The notes beneath the pieces are model-generated. The model saw only the letters and a list, made by a program, of their open reading frames with translations. It had not been told where the DNA came from and did no database searches. From the NCBI GenBank assembly GCA_031772625.1, contig CM062807.1, forward strand, positions 1,150,141,007-1,150,205,006: a DNA stretch of 64,000 nt, given 5' to 3'. This document shows positions 10,447 through 21,540 of the stretch, one piece after another (positions within the stretch are counted from its first letter, which is position 1; each line of letters begins with the position of its first letter). Position numbers and translations under genes: made by a program. The DNA comes from Pinus tabuliformis. Taxonomy: Eukaryota; Streptophyta; Pinopsida; Pinales; Pinaceae.

Positions 10447-12369
10447 CTCACTCTTAGCAAGGAATGTGCTCTAGCAATGCAACGTGCTGAACCATCACTC
10501 TGTTTTGTAACATCTCCTTCTGTGTTGTTGATGTCTAACATCCTGTCCACCACCTACTACGCAAACGTTGCATCTGTACTGTTGCTGACCCTACCACTGT
10601 CAACACTGCATCCGTACTACAACTCCCTCTTAATTCTACATCTGTGCTACTGCTGGCACTGCCACTGCCAACTACATCTGCACTAGAACATTCTCCAGTT
10701 ACTGCTGCTACTGCATCAGCAACAGAAAAGCATCCCAAATTACTGAACCAATGTTCAATATGATGCATCTCGTTGCTAGAGTCTGACTGCTGCTAGTCTC
10801 TGTGCTGACCCTCTAAAACCTTTGCATTGTTGCTGACCTCTGCTCTGTGCCAACTGCACTGTTATCAACTCTACTCTGCGCTGCTCAGTCTCTTACGCTA
10901 TTAGCCTCTGCAATTGTCACTCTGACGCTCCTTTGCATCAATTGACCTGGTCCATCCTGCTACTTCTAATCTAGGCTCCCGTAGCAAGGAATTAATCCAA
11001 GAGGTGGGCTCCTCCAGGGTCCTGCCCATCTGTAGCTCTTTCGAACTACAGCTCTAAATCAACCCACTTCTCGGTTGTCATGGCAAACTCCTCCTCGATC
11101 TTCACAGGAGCAACCTTCAAATCATGCTTCTCATCTTTGTCCTTCTTCCTGAGAGGACATTATGTTGCACCCATTTCACCACACCTGAAACATTTAATCT
11201 CTGAGACATCCTTCTTCCACCTTCACTGCTCCTATTGTCCCTTGGATGCGAGGGCTATATTCTCATCCTCCTCCTTTGGCTTCGACCCACTACTGTCGCT
11301 TTCGTCAAGTTTACACTTGACCAAGTGCCTCCTCAGCTCCTCCTGCTTGAGAGCAGCCCACATCTCATCCCAGTTTGGCAAAGTCGCCCTACCTAGGATC
11401 CTATAAACAAAGACTTGCTACTCCTCTAAGACTGAATTGAGGACCAATCTAACCATCTCGGATCCTTGAGGTGTCGACCCCACAACTGTTAACTCGTCCC
11501 GGGTCTCTTGAAGCTTCGTGAGGAACGGATCAATGTGTTCCCCCTTCTGCATTGCGTAGATCTCATCTTCTACTCTAAGTACATCTTCCGCTACTCGGAA
11601 GATCCTTGATATAGCGTCGACAATGCATCCCACATCTCTTTGGCAGTATTTCTACTAACAATGTGACAAATTATATGATCCTGCACTCTGTTGAGGATCA
11701 TTCTTTTTGTCTTCGCCATTTCTCCTTGTACTTCTTGATCTGATCTAGATCTATGAGCTCAACTACCACACTGACGACGTAGACTTGGAGAAAACGCTCA
11801 TCTAGAAGGCATGACATACTTGCCTTCCAGATCACATAGTTGGATGCCCCATCCAACCTATCCTAATCTCTCAATCCATTGGCTTCCATCTCTGCCAGTC
11901 AAAAAAGTCGAATAACCTCATCTCTCCTATACGCAGTACTGGACTGGCCTACACACTCCCTTCTGGAGCTTGTAGATCTGCTACTCCTTGCTGCTGCTCA
12001 GCTAGTGAGAATTCAAACTCCTTTTCTGGAAGTCCTCTGAGGAAGAATTCCCTCAACCGTGTCTCTCTCTTCCCTCTAGCGTCTTTTTGCCCAGCAACTG
12101 CGTGCAGAAAAACTGTGTCCCACCAGAAAACCCCTTTTCACTGAAGCTTCTGTTGCGCTATTCCCTCTACCGCCGACAAAATCTCGAACTGGAAATCCTA
12201 CCTCTCTGTCGACTCACTCAAAGAGAGGTTTACCACGAGAATCTAGCCCTCCTTGCCTGAACTGCGCAAACCCTCAGGGGATTCGAATTATTGCCTCTGC
12301 AGGGCTTTCGAACTCCCTTCGTCCTTCAGCACTGGATATTCCGGCTCTGCTCTTATTGTTTCACCTGCA
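10447..12369 (-). other. Internal region of gag-only copia element
   Basis: Between the LTRs and outside gag the sequence is low-complexity: CTGCT/GTTGC-rich tracts occupy about 10540-10920, with no recognisable protein. RT, integrase and RNase H motifs are absent on both strands. The only coding remnant is gag (11061-11900). Confidence 0.65.
11061..11900 (-). pseudogene. Copia gag (UBN2-type), decayed
   Basis: Minus-strand reading gives typical copia Gag phrases. First comes a DHIICHIV...TAKEMWDAL block near 11710-11625, then the stretch TKLQETRDELTVVGS near 11520, then residues MVRLVLNSVLEE at 11418. A degenerate CCHC knuckle (KCFRCGEMG, then CPLR) lies near 11200-11145, where the expected histidine region is lost and a stop appears. 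Several frameshifts separate the blocks. Gag would form the virus-like particle of the element. It carries no enzymatic domain, and no start codon can be trusted. Confidence 0.72.
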
Positions 12370-12381
12370 GCTCCGATACCA
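12370..12381 (-). promoter_or_regulatory. Primer-binding site, iMet tRNA type
   Basis: The minus strand reads TGGTATCGGAGC immediately after the LTR end (TTTTCACA), one mismatch from the usual plant copia TGGTATCAGAGC. This fixes the sense strand and the inner LTR boundary. Confidence 0.85.
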
Positions 12382-13693
12382 TGTGAAAATTCCTAAACCT
12401 GGAATCCCTACTGCAGCACACTGATGTTACTTCTCCTACTTTTTTTTTCTCTTGTGGTTCACGGATACCCGTGGTCACTAGGTAGCCGCTACGTCCATGG
12501 ATCAACACTAGGGTGGACCCCACCCGAAGGGGGTCACACCCCTCGGCCTATTTACTGACCTGACCCCAAGAGCTTTCGGGAATTGACCCTGTGATCTCCT
12601 GATTGGCGAGGCACTGATTTGACTGATTGAGCTAACTCTTGGGGCTTATTACTTCTCCTACTTGTTAATCCATACAAGTTATTCATTGTGTTCTACAGTA
12701 AATATCGAAGTAAATACAACTGCAGCATTCACTATTTAAAATAATATGCCGAAACAAGAAACTGAACAAGAAAGATACAACACAATGACACCGTTATTTT
12801 TGGACAAAAGTCCCCCGAAAAAACCCAATGCTGGAAAACCGGTGCAACAGCTCTGAGGGTTTTATTATTATGTAGTAGTAAACTTGAATACAACTTTTGG
12901 ATGCCTTCCCGGCAATCCAATTACAAAGAATATCACTCAACAGAAGAAATTAATGAGATTACCTCACTCTACACTACAAGTCTCGACTGATTTGACAACT
13001 GAAACAACGAGTCCCCGGCTACCTCTGCATTGTCCCTATGCAATCACTACGTGGGCCTACACCACTGCCTCTGAGAAACTGTGTCACTTCCTCTACTAGA
13101 TCAATTTGCTCTCAGAAGCCTCGACTTCAACCCTCCTGGCTCAGAACATCGAACTCCCAGCTAAATTTCAGACTTTTAAACTAAAGACATTGCGTTGCTC
13201 TGCGTGAGCCCTTCGTGGCTCTGCATCGTTGCCTCATCTGCGTCTTTCTCTGCTGCGTATTCTTAGCTCAGGAGAAGATTCTCCAACCAAAAACTATCTA
13301 TGCCCCTCTCTGTGTGATCATCACGAAATCACTGTGCTGCTCTAGCCTCAGTAATTCAATCTGACTGATCAACTCTCTATGTGTTCTCTAAGTGCCCATC
13401 AAACCTTCTCTTATAATCCTCTCACTGATCAATCAACGGCCCAGATTAGATTCTAATCAATGGCTATGATCATATTGACTTGATCTCTGCCTTCTTCCAG
13501 AAGTTTCACCCACAGTTTAGATTAATACTCATTAATTATTTTAATTTCCTAAGTTTAGACTTAGGGTCCCATTAAAAATAATTAATTATTTTAATAAAAT
13601 TGTCTCCAGGTGGAATTTCCCAAAACAATTTCTGGGTATTGGAGAATGCAAGTGTCTAAGCCTCCCTGCAAATTTTGAGACCATAAATCAACA
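12382..13693 (-). repeat. 5' LTR of gag-only copia element
   Basis: A 1312-bp LTR, longer than its partner because it contains a 209-bp SINE and that SINE's 13-bp duplication (12427-12661). Plus-strand ends are TGTGAAAATT and AAATCAACA; AAGTG follows. Confidence 0.87.
12440..12648 (-). mobile_element. tRNA-derived SINE
   Basis: The insertion is absent from the sister LTR and is flanked by the 13-bp duplication TTACTTCTCCTAC (12427-12439 and 12649-12661). Read on the minus strand, the head CCCCAAGAGTTAGCTCAATC contains an A-box-like motif (12623-12635), followed by a B-box-like GGGTCAATTCCCG (12577-12589). The body then ends in an A-rich tail (T run at 12440-12448 on plus). Pol III would transcribe it and a LINE would mobilise it. 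It has no coding capacity. Confidence 0.85.
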
Positions 13694-13698
13694 AAGTG

Positions 13699-15180
13699 GA
13701 GGGTAACAGGTACTTCTACCACTTGGAACCCACATCATTCCTCAAATTGCATCTGCAACCATGGCTACTCCCTTTGAACTAGAAGCCTTCCTTGCCACCT
13801 TGTTTGGAAACATCCTCAAAGTTTTGTTGTCATTGGTCTAATTCCTACAAGCCTCTTGCCCTTGAACATCTTGCAAGGTCATCTCATACCAAGAGACCTT
13901 GACATATTTGGAGAATTCTTTCAACTACTCCTCCCCTCTTGAACATGAAGGTTGACTCCCTCTAACCTCTACTCAACCTCCGAAGCTACTTGCCCCTTGT
14001 TCTCTGTCACTGCTTTGCTTCATGCCATTGCTCAAATAGGTTGGCCCTTTATCTTACACAAATTTCTCTCTCTAACTCTAATGACATGTCCCTCATCAAA
14101 GGTAGATACCTTAAGTCTGACCAATATTTCTTTGGGTCCTAATCACACTTTGCAGGCCCCGACAATGCCTCTAGCTTCTTGCCTTAGCTATTTTTCCTGA
14201 CTTGTTGCATGGCTTCTCACGGTTGAATCACATCCCTATTGTGCATTACCTTTGCATGCCTTGGTCGGGCATCTGTCTTTTCTCTCACCCTACAACAACT
14301 AACACGTTCGATGGCTGGTTTGTGTAAGCAGTTGTGGTTTCTTTGGCCAACTCAGCTAGCCACATTTTTTTTTCACCTATGTGTAGCCAGATTTGTTATT
14401 GTCGACTTAATTCAACTGTGACAACTCCTACAAATCAAGTTATCAATCTCCTTACCTTCTAGTTCCATGACTACTAGTTTCCAACTAACGTCCCCCACGG
14501 TGTCTACTATGTTATGCCAGACCCATGGCGTCCGTTTGGCGGCTAGCACATCACCCCCCACTACTCTTCTCTATCTGCCTATCAGTTATTCCTTGTTGGC
14601 AGCTCTAGCAATGCACAGTGGCCACATTGACCCGTAGCCAATCTTGGCTCACGTTTGTGCTCCTAGTAACCTGTTGTTTCAATGCATCGTTGCTTCATCT
14701 TTTTGCTAGCCAATCGGCCACAACTTTTCCACACGATGGCGGCTAGTCTCAGCCCCTATGCGCTAGATTAACGTGGCGGTTGTCATGCGACACCCTTGTC
14801 CCGCCACTATTGTCTCATCGTAAATTGTTGCCACCACAACCTGCGTCATGCTCCAAATCTGTCTTTGACCTCCACTCATGCCCAACATTCTCCTGGGCCC
14901 ACTCTACGCCCTCTACGCCCAATGGCTGCATGGCTCAGTCGATAGCTCTAACGGCTCACATTTCTATCATCTATCGACCCAAGTGCACCCACGTTTTTTT
15001 TTTTTTTTTTTTTACTTTTGACTCAACCTATCTTTGCGCAATTTCGACCCCTAAAAAAAAAATCAGCAAAGCAGTGATATGGCCAATTTCCTATGACCTC
15101 TTTAAAAACAGAAAATATACTTGTACAATTGCAACCAAAGCAAGCCCTGGCAAATCCTATACAAACATGGCACCTGTGAT
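13699..15180. other. No gene recognised; continuation of copy A and unique sequence
   Basis: The first 60 bp, reversed, continue repeat copy A across the copia insertion: the TGTTACCC and CCACTT words match 17282 in copy C. The rest has no credible reading frame. It contains a 20-T run at 14994-15013 and an A run at 15053-15061, possibly old retroposon tails. No RNA gene is visible. Confidence 0.4.
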
Positions 15181-15901
15181 TTAGAGATCGATACCTCAAA
15201 ATTTTAACTTTGATACATGTTCGTCTCCTTGCAAACCTAGCAACCTTCACTTATCGTAGTAAATTACAAAGTTATTGATTCAATGCACAGCTAGGTTCAT
15301 TAACATAATAAAATTCAATGGAAGAAAAATATACCAATCCCAATCACAAGAAACAACAAATTCAAACCAATCAAAGTTCTTCATTAACTTTCAAAACTTA
15401 GTTGGGCTCCCATCCTGGGAAAATGGCCCAACTGAGAAAATACATACAATAACTACATTTGATCTAGTTGATCAAGCCCTAATTGGTTGATCTGGATCTC
15501 ATTGTTGCCTCTTCCTCTGACCCAACACACTCAATGAGATGCCTCTCTCAATCTTGTGTTGTAGTATGGTGTGCCTTCTCCCTCTCCTTAGCCTCGCTTT
15601 TATAATTTTATATTGAACTAAATCCCTAACCCTAATCTCCAAAGTGGTTGACAACTAAGTTAAGTTCTAGCCTCACATGAGATCAAGGGCTGAGATTAAA
15701 ACATAATCACTAAAGTAATTAATTTAGTTTTCCTAAGTTTACTTTAGCTCAATAAGCCAACATAATAATTATGTGTTTTTCCTGATTAAGACTAAGGCTA
15801 AGTTGCAAAGGCAACTTGTTGACAATAGAGCAAGTGTCTAAGAAGAATTTAGGCAACTTTTGCAAGCTTAGACACTTAGGCCTATGCATAAGTATCTACC
15901 C
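15181..15901 (-). repeat. Diverged copia-type LTR remnant
   Basis: The order of motifs resembles the LTRs at 9285 and 12382. A GGGCTGAGATTA block is followed by a TTAATTTAGTTTTCCTAAG block, then a CAAGTGTCTAAG block before the end. Spacing differs and termini are not identifiable, so this is a relative rather than a copy of that family. No coding sequence. Confidence 0.35.
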
Positions 15902-17265
15902 TATAACCCACCGAAATTGGGTACCCCTAGGAGACTTTTTCTCCTAATAATCTTCTTTTAGCCACCAACCCGTGACAACCACCTCGTAGCCAATGTGGTG
16001 TGCCATTTTATCTTTGTCACCTACATCAGCCAGATGTTTCGTCGCCCATTTGTCAAGAGCACATGTTAGAAGGTGGGTAAAACGATCCAAAAGGTATGTT
16101 ATTCATTATGCAATCGGGTGCTTATGCTTGTTTTTCATTTGGGCATTTGGCATGGATTGTTGGACGACTTGGAAGAAGGAAGGGTTTTGACCGTGGTTTT
16201 GTTCCCTCAACTTAAATGGGGGGTTAATCTTCAATCCTATTCCAATGGGACTTCCCCTAATGGCCCAGTGGTTTAGAAAGGGCACTACTTGGGAAACCCT
16301 GATTGAGATAGTGTGGTCCCATTTTCCTATTCCATACTTGTCACATCCCTCCGTACATTACGAGCCCTATTTTCCTCCTCCCATCTCTAGGTCCACATGA
16401 CCATGGGTCCATTGGGTTCTAGCACACCCCCTCCTCTTGTCCACATATTTGGGCCTGGAAACTTTGCCCCAAGAGGTTGATGCAACGAAAAGAAAAGTAA
16501 AAACCATACCATGACCACAAGCAAGAAACAAAAGAAAGAAAATTATAAATGCAAAAGATGGTTAGGACATTAAAATTAGCACATGGGAAAAATCCAAACA
16601 TGAGCTCTACCCCTTTATCATTATGGCCATCACCCGGTTCCTAGGGCCAAGGTTGCCCCATCACATCATAAAAGGAACCCTTGCATGTCCCAACCCCTGG
16701 TGGGCGATGAGTCGCCCCACCATTAAGGGGGTAACCACTACTACACATCATTCACAACGTGCTCTCATTTCCTAGAGCTTTGAGCAACAATACAAAGAAA
16801 AATCAAGGAAAGGAAAAAGGCAATAAGAGGGGTGGAAAAACAAAGTTCGGGGTAACTCATGTATCCACGATTTCTACCTCACACTTGTATGCCCAAATGT
16901 GGATCTCCCCATTATTGCTACCCCTTCGACCATGGCATTTGGCTTAGAGACCTTCCCTCCCCCTCCCCCATTCCATCATTATTCACATGACACCTATTGA
17001 TTGAGGGATGTACCAAGGACCTGCCTTTCCCTTTAAGGGTTGGGAACACCTAATAGGATCGTCTATTAGCCACACCTACCTAGGGAGGTAACACTATTAC
17101 GTGATCGAAGCCCAAAATTTGGAAGGGAAGCCACGTATGAAGTATCAATTTTCCCTTGAATAACAATCTTAGTCCACTTAGATGCATTAATGATTATTGT
17201 ACCTAATGGTGAAGATGTAGCATTGGGCATTGTATGTGATTGGCAGATGGTTTTCATCATGGGCT
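15902..17265 (+). repeat. Unclassified repeat family, copy B (truncated)
   Basis: Collinear with the first 1.3 kb of copy C. Both begin with an ACCCACC...TGGGT block, then share a TGTGCCATTTT stretch, an AGGTTGATGCAACGAAAAG stretch, a CCCAACCCCTGG stretch and an ACCTAATA stretch. It stops where copy C begins, so B and C are head-to-tail. No coding sequence was found on either strand. Confidence 0.6.
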
Positions 17266-17281
17266 GGGAAACTTAACTGGG

Positions 17282-19665
17282 GCCTGTTACCCACCACTTC
17301 GTGGGTGATATCCCCAAGAGAAATTTTCCTCCATGATGAACCTCAGTCGGCAAACAACAGCGCCTTACAGCCTCCTACTAGCTCGTTGTGCCATTTTTCT
17401 GCCACCTAAGCCAGCCATGTGGTCCCTCACCCACCTGTATTGATTGTATGTTTGAAGGTGGGCCTCCAAAATCTAAAGGTATGTCTTGCCATTTTCTAAT
17501 TGAGTATTGGGTTTACTTATCATGGATACTTCTAGGTATGGATTGATGGGGGGATTTGGTAGAAAGGGTGGGCTTAGTTTGTGCTCTTGTCCCCTTGATC
17601 TCTTTTGGATGTTACCCTTGGATCTTAGTCCCATGGGATCTCCTTTATTGACCATTTGGTTATAGGGTGGTACTACATGGGCAACCCCGACTTTGGGTGC
17701 GTGGTCTCGCTCCTTTATCCACATATATTACTCCCTTTCCACTCATTATACCCCATTCATCATTTCTCCCACCTGGGTCCACATATCCATTCTAGGTCCA
17801 CATAGGGCCAACCTCCCTATCCCCTTGTCCCCACCTTGGGTCAGATTTGGAATGATGCCGCGGAGGTTGAAGCAGCTAAAAGAAAAGAAAAAAGCATAAT
17901 TGGCCACATTTAACAGGAAATTGTACCACAAAATGCAAAAGATGGCCAGGACAAAAACAATTAGCACGTGGGCAAAAGCCAATACATGAGCTCTACCCAA
18001 TCCATGGTCATCACCCTGGTTTCATATGCCCTAGATGAGCCTCCTTTATCATTCAGGAACCCATGATTGTCCCAACCCCTGGAAGGCAATGAACCACCCT
18101 ACCTAAAAGGGGGTAATCACCACTATATCTTACACATCATCCTCTTGTCCTTTGAGCCCCGAGCAATTAATTAAAGAAAATTCATAAAAGGCAAAAGGCA
18201 TATACAAATTACATACGCAGGTGTGGGCTTCCCCTTATCCAACTACCCCTATGCCCCAATATGTGGCCCAGGGTTGCCCCTCTCATTCCCTATTCCATTC
18301 CACTTATTTATCACTTGCCAACCCCATTAGAGGGATATACCTTGGACATACTATCCCCTTTAAGGGTTGAAACCACCTAATAAGGTACTTGGTTAACCCA
18401 CTTGGGAGCTTGGACACACTAGCACATGCCAAAGTCCACTACAAAAGGGCATGCCATTATGAAGTGCCCTCTTTGTTATCCATGATTTGTAAACTCTTTT
18501 ACTCGATTATTTTAATGACTGGTTGTACTAGAAGCCTAGGGGACGCATTGGATCTTATGCAAGATTACAGGTGGTTTCCATTTGGGTTTGGTCTCCCTAT
18601 ACGGGATCCTAACCCCCAGAGGTCTATATTGGCATAGATAGGGGGTGCATAGAGAGCCATTGGCCTCCACAACAGCAGACAGCACTCCACGGATCTTCAT
18701 CGATGCTCAGAGACTACTAGCAATCCACTTTTGGGATGATGGTGATATTCTTGGTACATTATACCCAGTGGGCCCCCATAGGAGCCCACACTCTTGGTAT
18801 GTGTCCTAGGACTTGTACAATGTCATGGAAGCATTCATTCCACCACTCAAACTTTTGCAGAGGATCTATAGGCATCTCCGATTCATATGGAGACCCATGG
18901 GGTCATTTATGAGCCCTCAAACCCACTGAGAGCACCACAGGAATTTATTCCTCAGTATGGCATTTCAGGACATTATTAGGCCTTTGGAGGGCCCCACATG
19001 TACATATCATTATTTGGCCCCTTGTGAGTCTTATTTTTACACTTGTGAGCTAGTTTGGTGGGCATGTCACCAATAGGGGTTTTATTTGCACATTATTTTA
19101 TCATTAGGGACTACTGTAAGCCCATAGGCTAATTCGAACTCCTTAGGAGGCTATATATTGATGTTAGATACATTCATTTGTATGATCACTTGACTTGGGA
19201 TCTCTCTAATCATAGAGAACTTCGCATTTTTTCCTTGGAGGATATTTTTTGGAGATGGATGAATTTTGACGTATGGATTTGGGTTATTTTTCTTGTCTTG
19301 GAGCTTTGTCTTGCAAACGAAATGCTGGTTGGATATATTCTATAATGTTGTAAGTAAATTTTGACGTTGTTATTCTTGTTGCTGCATACTGCTAAAATTA
19401 GGGCTAGTTGCTGCATAATTGAAATGTGGAATTAAGCATGTTTTAGCTAATTTAATGTATGGGCCAATGTTATATGAATGAAATGTCCTAGAGATTATTT
19501 GTCTCGATAAGCTTGCATCGTTTGCTTTGAAGTATAAATGCTTGAAGGTCACTTTTCTTTTCTTTCTCTCAACATTAGATGAAGCTGACTTTTTGGGCCT
19601 CCTTGATCAAGAAACCAAGTTCTTACTCATCATCATCCTTGACTCCATATCCCCAAGTGAATTAT
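17282..19665 (+). repeat. Unclassified repeat family, copy C, left part
   Basis: The longest copy, starting near TGTTACCCACCACTTCGTGG. It aligns with copy B over 1.3 kb and with both pieces of copy A (reversed) over about 2.1 kb. The later part carries a TATATATTG box near 19150 and a TTGTAAGTAAATTTT stretch near 19350, giving it the look of an LTR promoter plus leader. A solo copia LTR interrupts it at 19666. No coding frame is convincing. Confidence 0.6.
19661..19665. repeat. Target-site duplication AATTA, left
   Basis: AATTA here and at 20795-20799 flank the solo LTR. Confidence 0.85.
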
Positions 19666-20794
19666 GTTGATTTTGGGTAGCATCGGATGTGCTCTAGCTC
19701 CGAAATTTTGTGGAGGGGATAGAAAACATAAAATCTCCAAGACCCAGAAATCATTTGGAGAAATTCCACCCGGATTGTGAGTTATTAAAATAATTAATAT
19801 TTTTAATGGGGTTCCTAAGTTTAAACTTAGGAAAATAAAAATATTAATGGGTATTAATAAAAATATGGGTGAGAAGCTTCTAAAAGATGAGGATCAAGTC
19901 TGTTTTAATCTTAACCGTTGATTAGGGACTTAATCTTGGTCATTGATTCATCAACAGGAAAAGTATAAGATGAGGCTTGAGGGTTAGTTAGAGATACACC
20001 AAGTTGATCAATCAGTTCAATTTTTCTAGGGCGTGGTTTGTTGAGAAAATCAAACCAGTGATCTGAGTTGCAGTGAGAGGGGCAGAAGCAGAGATTTGGA
20101 TCAGAAAGGAGTTCCAAGCCAAAGAGTATCGGGCAGAGAGGCAGTGCAGAGGCCTACGCAACCCATGAAGAGGCTCATGTAGAGTTGTCATAGGCCAAGA
20201 GGGTTTCTTGCAATGGCAGTGCAGGATATTCGTCAGAAGTTCGAGATTTTGCTGGAGAAGTGAGGTTCTGAGCCAGGAGGGCCGAACAACAGTCTTCCTC
20301 CAACAAATAAATCCAGCAGAAGGGGTGATGCAGTCTCCTAGAGGCAATACGCTGGCCCAAGCAGTGATTGCAATGGGATTTCGCAGTGTTTGTTTGAGTC
20401 AAGCCACTCAGTGGATCAGTTGTGACTTGGAGAACGAGGTAAACCCTCATATGTATTTCTTGTTGCTAAGATTTCTCTGAAAGGTTAGTCGGTGTAAGAG
20501 GCAACCTGTTGTACTTAGATTCTACTTGCTTGATAATACAAACCCTCTATCTGCTACACCGGTTTTCCCGCATTAGGTTTTTCCAGGGACGTGTTGTCGA
20601 AAAATAACGGTTTCCCTTGTGTGTTTGTCTCATATATTGTTTCAGTTTATGATCTGTATGTCAGTGTAGTTTGCAGTTGTGTTTTTCATCATTGTTTATA
20701 ATTAAATAACTTGTTGAATGAAATAACAAGTAGGAGATGATAAACCAGTAATTGCAGTAGGAATTCTATTTGTAGAGATTCATAAATTTTCACA
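19666..20794 (+). mobile_element. Solo LTR of the Ty1/copia family
   Basis: A 1129-bp LTR running TGTTGATTTTGGGTAG to AAATTTTCACA in sense orientation, with a perfect AATTA duplication on both sides. It is the same family as 1-929 and 9285-13693, opposite in strand. A solo LTR with intact TSD is the product of recombination between the two LTRs of one insertion. Frames within it do not resemble proteins. Confidence 0.9.
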
Positions 20795-21540
20795 AATTAG
20801 GCATTGATCCCTCGAAAAGGGTGATCATTTTAACCCTCTTTTTACCCTTTTCCCCTTTTTACCTAGGTCTAGCCCCATTAGGTCACCTAGGGCATCGATT
20901 TCTTGGGAATCGAAAAAAGGAAAAATTTCAATCTCCTATAGGCTACTGCATTGGTGGGTCCCCTCCCTCTCCTCTAAATTTGAGGCAATTCTAACAGTGG
21001 AATCTCCAAGAATCCCAAGCCCTAGATCTAGGATCGAATTTTGCCTAGGCATCCCCAAAGCTAGACCTCAATAGGATCAATTCAACCTTCTGAAGTAAAT
21101 ATTCTTGTTTGGTCCTTTCCTTTCACCTTGTCCAGGATAGGAACATCAATGGTTGCTACATTCCATCCCTGAACCAGGACTAGGTCCACTTGGCCCTGTG
21201 TGGTCCACTTCTCAATAAAGATTATTTGTCAAGGACCATTTGGGAATCCAACTTTCCCAAGGATTATAGGGATTGAGAACCTCGTCTATAAATCTATTCC
21301 TTCTCCCTCGACCCTCCAATCCTCACCCCTTACCCCTAGAGGACCAAGTCCCTTGCTTAAAGAGCAAGCAAGTTCCTTTCTTCACTCCATCCTTCGAAAA
21401 GGGTTTCCAAGGTCACTTTCCACCTATCCAGATTCCATTGACATATAATTTACAAGTGATCCCTACACTACTGGGAATCCTCCCATTGGTGAAAGTCCGT
21501 AAAGAGCAGGGAGACTTAGTTGTGGTGACAGTGGGCTAAG
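20795..21540 (+). repeat. Unclassified repeat family, copy C, right part
   Basis: Copy C resumes after the solo LTR with pyrimidine-rich, TCTAGCCC/CCTAGG-type leader sequence. It ends in a block (about 21467-21540) that is closely repeated at 23259-23330, including GTCCGTAAAGAGCA. No gene. Confidence 0.5.

Larger units (their letters stand above)
9285..13693 (-). mobile_element. Non-autonomous Ty1/copia element, gag only
   Basis: Two LTRs (9285-10446 and 12382-13693) in the same orientation are bounded by the 5-bp duplication AAGTG (9280-9284 and 13694-13698). Sense is the minus strand, because an iMet-type primer-binding site adjoins the right LTR on that strand. The internal region is only 1.9 kb and holds a decayed gag but no protease, integrase or reverse transcriptase. 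It would have needed enzymes from a related copia element to move. Both LTRs match the solo LTR at 19666 and the partial LTR at 1. Confidence 0.88.

Noticed and set aside
12560..12648. A possible tRNA gene on the minus strand.
   Set aside because: A and B boxes are present, but the cloverleaf is poor and TSD plus A-tail identify a SINE head.
14880..15013. Possible second SINE ending in the 20-T run at 14994.
   Set aside because: A GGCTCAGTCGATAG word resembles an A box, but no B box, TSD or correct tail orientation could be shown.
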